This document shows, in pieces, positions 6,367-6,670 of a stretch of DNA of 6,670 bases. The first letter of the stretch is position 1. Every line of letters starts with the position of its first letter. The translations under genes and the position numbers were made by a program. Source of the stretch: Treponema sp. (lineage in GTDB: Bacteria > Spirochaetota > Spirochaetia > Treponematales > Breznakiellaceae); the NCBI GenBank assembly GCA_031254175.1, contig JAIRUY010000206.1:1-6670 (forward strand), given 5' to 3'. The notes under the pieces were generated by a model. The model did not search any database. It saw only the letters and a list, made by a program, of their open reading frames with translations, and had not been told where the DNA came from.

Positions 6367-6448
6367 CCCCCTTTTCAGGCGGGTTTGTCCTGCCGCTTCC
6401 GGATAGAAAGCCAGACTATTCGCTCGTCCGCGTTGACATAAATATATT

Positions 6449-6465
6449 AGCAAAAACCGTGCCAA
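6449..6465 (-). promoter_or_regulatory. Sigma-54 (RpoN) -24/-12 promoter of hsp20
   Basis: On the minus strand the sequence reads TTGGCACG-GTTT-TTGCT. It carries the invariant GG (6462-6463) and GC (6450-6451) separated by exactly ten bases, and matches the consensus TGGCACG-N4-TTGCW at every specified position. With the C of GC at -12, transcription would start near 6438, giving a leader of about 128 bases to the hsp20 ATG. No other minus-strand gene lies between. Such promoters need an AAA+ enhancer-binding protein, which is not encoded in this window. Confidence 0.88.
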
Positions 6466-6538
6466 GTTTTCAAAAATAATTTAGAAAATATAAAAACCCT
6501 CTTTTGTTTCGCTTAAAAACGCAAAGGAATACGGATTA

Positions 6539-6550
6539 TTTACTGGTAAA
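6539..6550 (-). promoter_or_regulatory. Candidate upstream activator site
   Basis: TTTAC-TG-GTAAA is a 12-base inverted repeat centred about 106 bases upstream of the inferred sigma-54 start. That is the range in which enhancer-binding proteins usually bind. It is AT-rich and short, so chance occurrence is possible. Confidence 0.3.
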
Positions 6551-6567
6551 AGACATATCTTAGCGCC

Positions 6568-6595
6568 TTGACGGCTTCGCATGAGGTATTATAAA
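6568..6595 (+). promoter_or_regulatory. Possible sigma-70 promoter facing the right edge
   Basis: TTGACG (6568-6573) and TATAAA (6590-6595) are 16 bases apart, each one mismatch from consensus. It would drive a plus-strand gene that starts at or beyond the window end. An ATG at 6665 with GGA at 6657-6659 could be that start, but only two codons are visible, so no gene is called. Confidence 0.35.
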
Positions 6596-6670
6596 AGTAA
6601 AGTTTTAGTTGTTCTAGTGTATTACGTCCCTGTGTGAAATTTTTAAAATATTTTTTGGAACAAAATGACA

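Larger units (their letters stand above)
6311..6670. other. Non-coding control region upstream of hsp20
   Basis: This 360-base stretch has no convincing gene on either strand. From left to right it holds the hsp20 ribosome binding site, a 128-base leader with hairpins (the perfect stem at 6350-6366 and an imperfect GGCGGG/CCTGCC stem at 6378-6394), the sigma-54 promoter, an AT-rich tract (about 6467-6500), a 12-base palindrome at 6539-6550, and a possible divergent promoter at 6568-6595. The AT-rich tract lies between promoter and palindrome, where DNA bending would help an activator loop onto the polymerase; that role is inferred. Confidence 0.6.

Noticed and set aside
6481..6582. A 33-codon minus-strand ORF upstream of the sigma-54 promoter
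   Set aside because: No ribosome binding site, no recognisable content, and short enough to occur by chance.

Overview
The window reads as a chromosomal segment of a Gram-negative, outer-membrane-bearing bacterium. The content (relaxed-lipobox lipoprotein, small outer-membrane beta-barrel, DUF58/TgpA-type transglutaminase pair, stand-alone LUD protein, and an Hsp20 behind a sigma-54 promoter) fits a spirochaete of the Treponema type best. That placement is inference from overall look; there is no rRNA or other phylogenetic marker here. Gene density is high and there are no tRNA or rRNA genes, CRISPR arrays or transposase genes.

Layout. (1) Positions 2-4229 hold three tightly joined plus-strand genes: the C-terminal end of a DUF58-family protein (open at the left edge), a 791-residue multi-spanning transglutaminase of the TgpA type (junction TAATG), and an eight-repeat PQQ-like/BamB-like beta-propeller lipoprotein (junction ATGA if the preferred start at 2991 is used). 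The overlaps argue for one translationally coupled envelope module. (2) 4288-4929 is a stand-alone LUD-domain (LutC/DUF162-like) protein with a C-terminal cysteine cluster, preceded by a perfect TATAAT but no Shine-Dalgarno. (3) 4978-5631 is a small secreted outer-membrane beta-barrel protein, visibly more AT-rich than its neighbour. (4) 5632-5782 separates two convergent genes and carries a nested inverted-repeat structure, which at least works as a terminator for the minus strand and may be a small mobile or palindromic element. (5) 5783-6310 (minus) is an Hsp20 small heat-shock protein. (6) 6311-6670 is non-coding and holds the hsp20 control region: a near-consensus sigma-54 (-24/-12) promoter, a 128-nt leader with hairpins, a palindrome at an activator-site distance, and a possible divergent plus-strand promoter facing the right edge.

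How the genes work together: the first three products would form an inner-membrane/periplasm assembly. DUF58 proteins normally accompany a MoxR AAA+ ATPase, which would lie left of the window; TgpA gives a periplasmic cysteine-protease/transglutaminase fold; the lipoprotein propeller would be a periplasmic scaffold. The LUD, barrel and Hsp20 genes appear to be independent units. The most notable items are the sigma-54 control of hsp20, the nested palindrome at the convergent junction, and the coupling of a propeller lipoprotein to TgpA.
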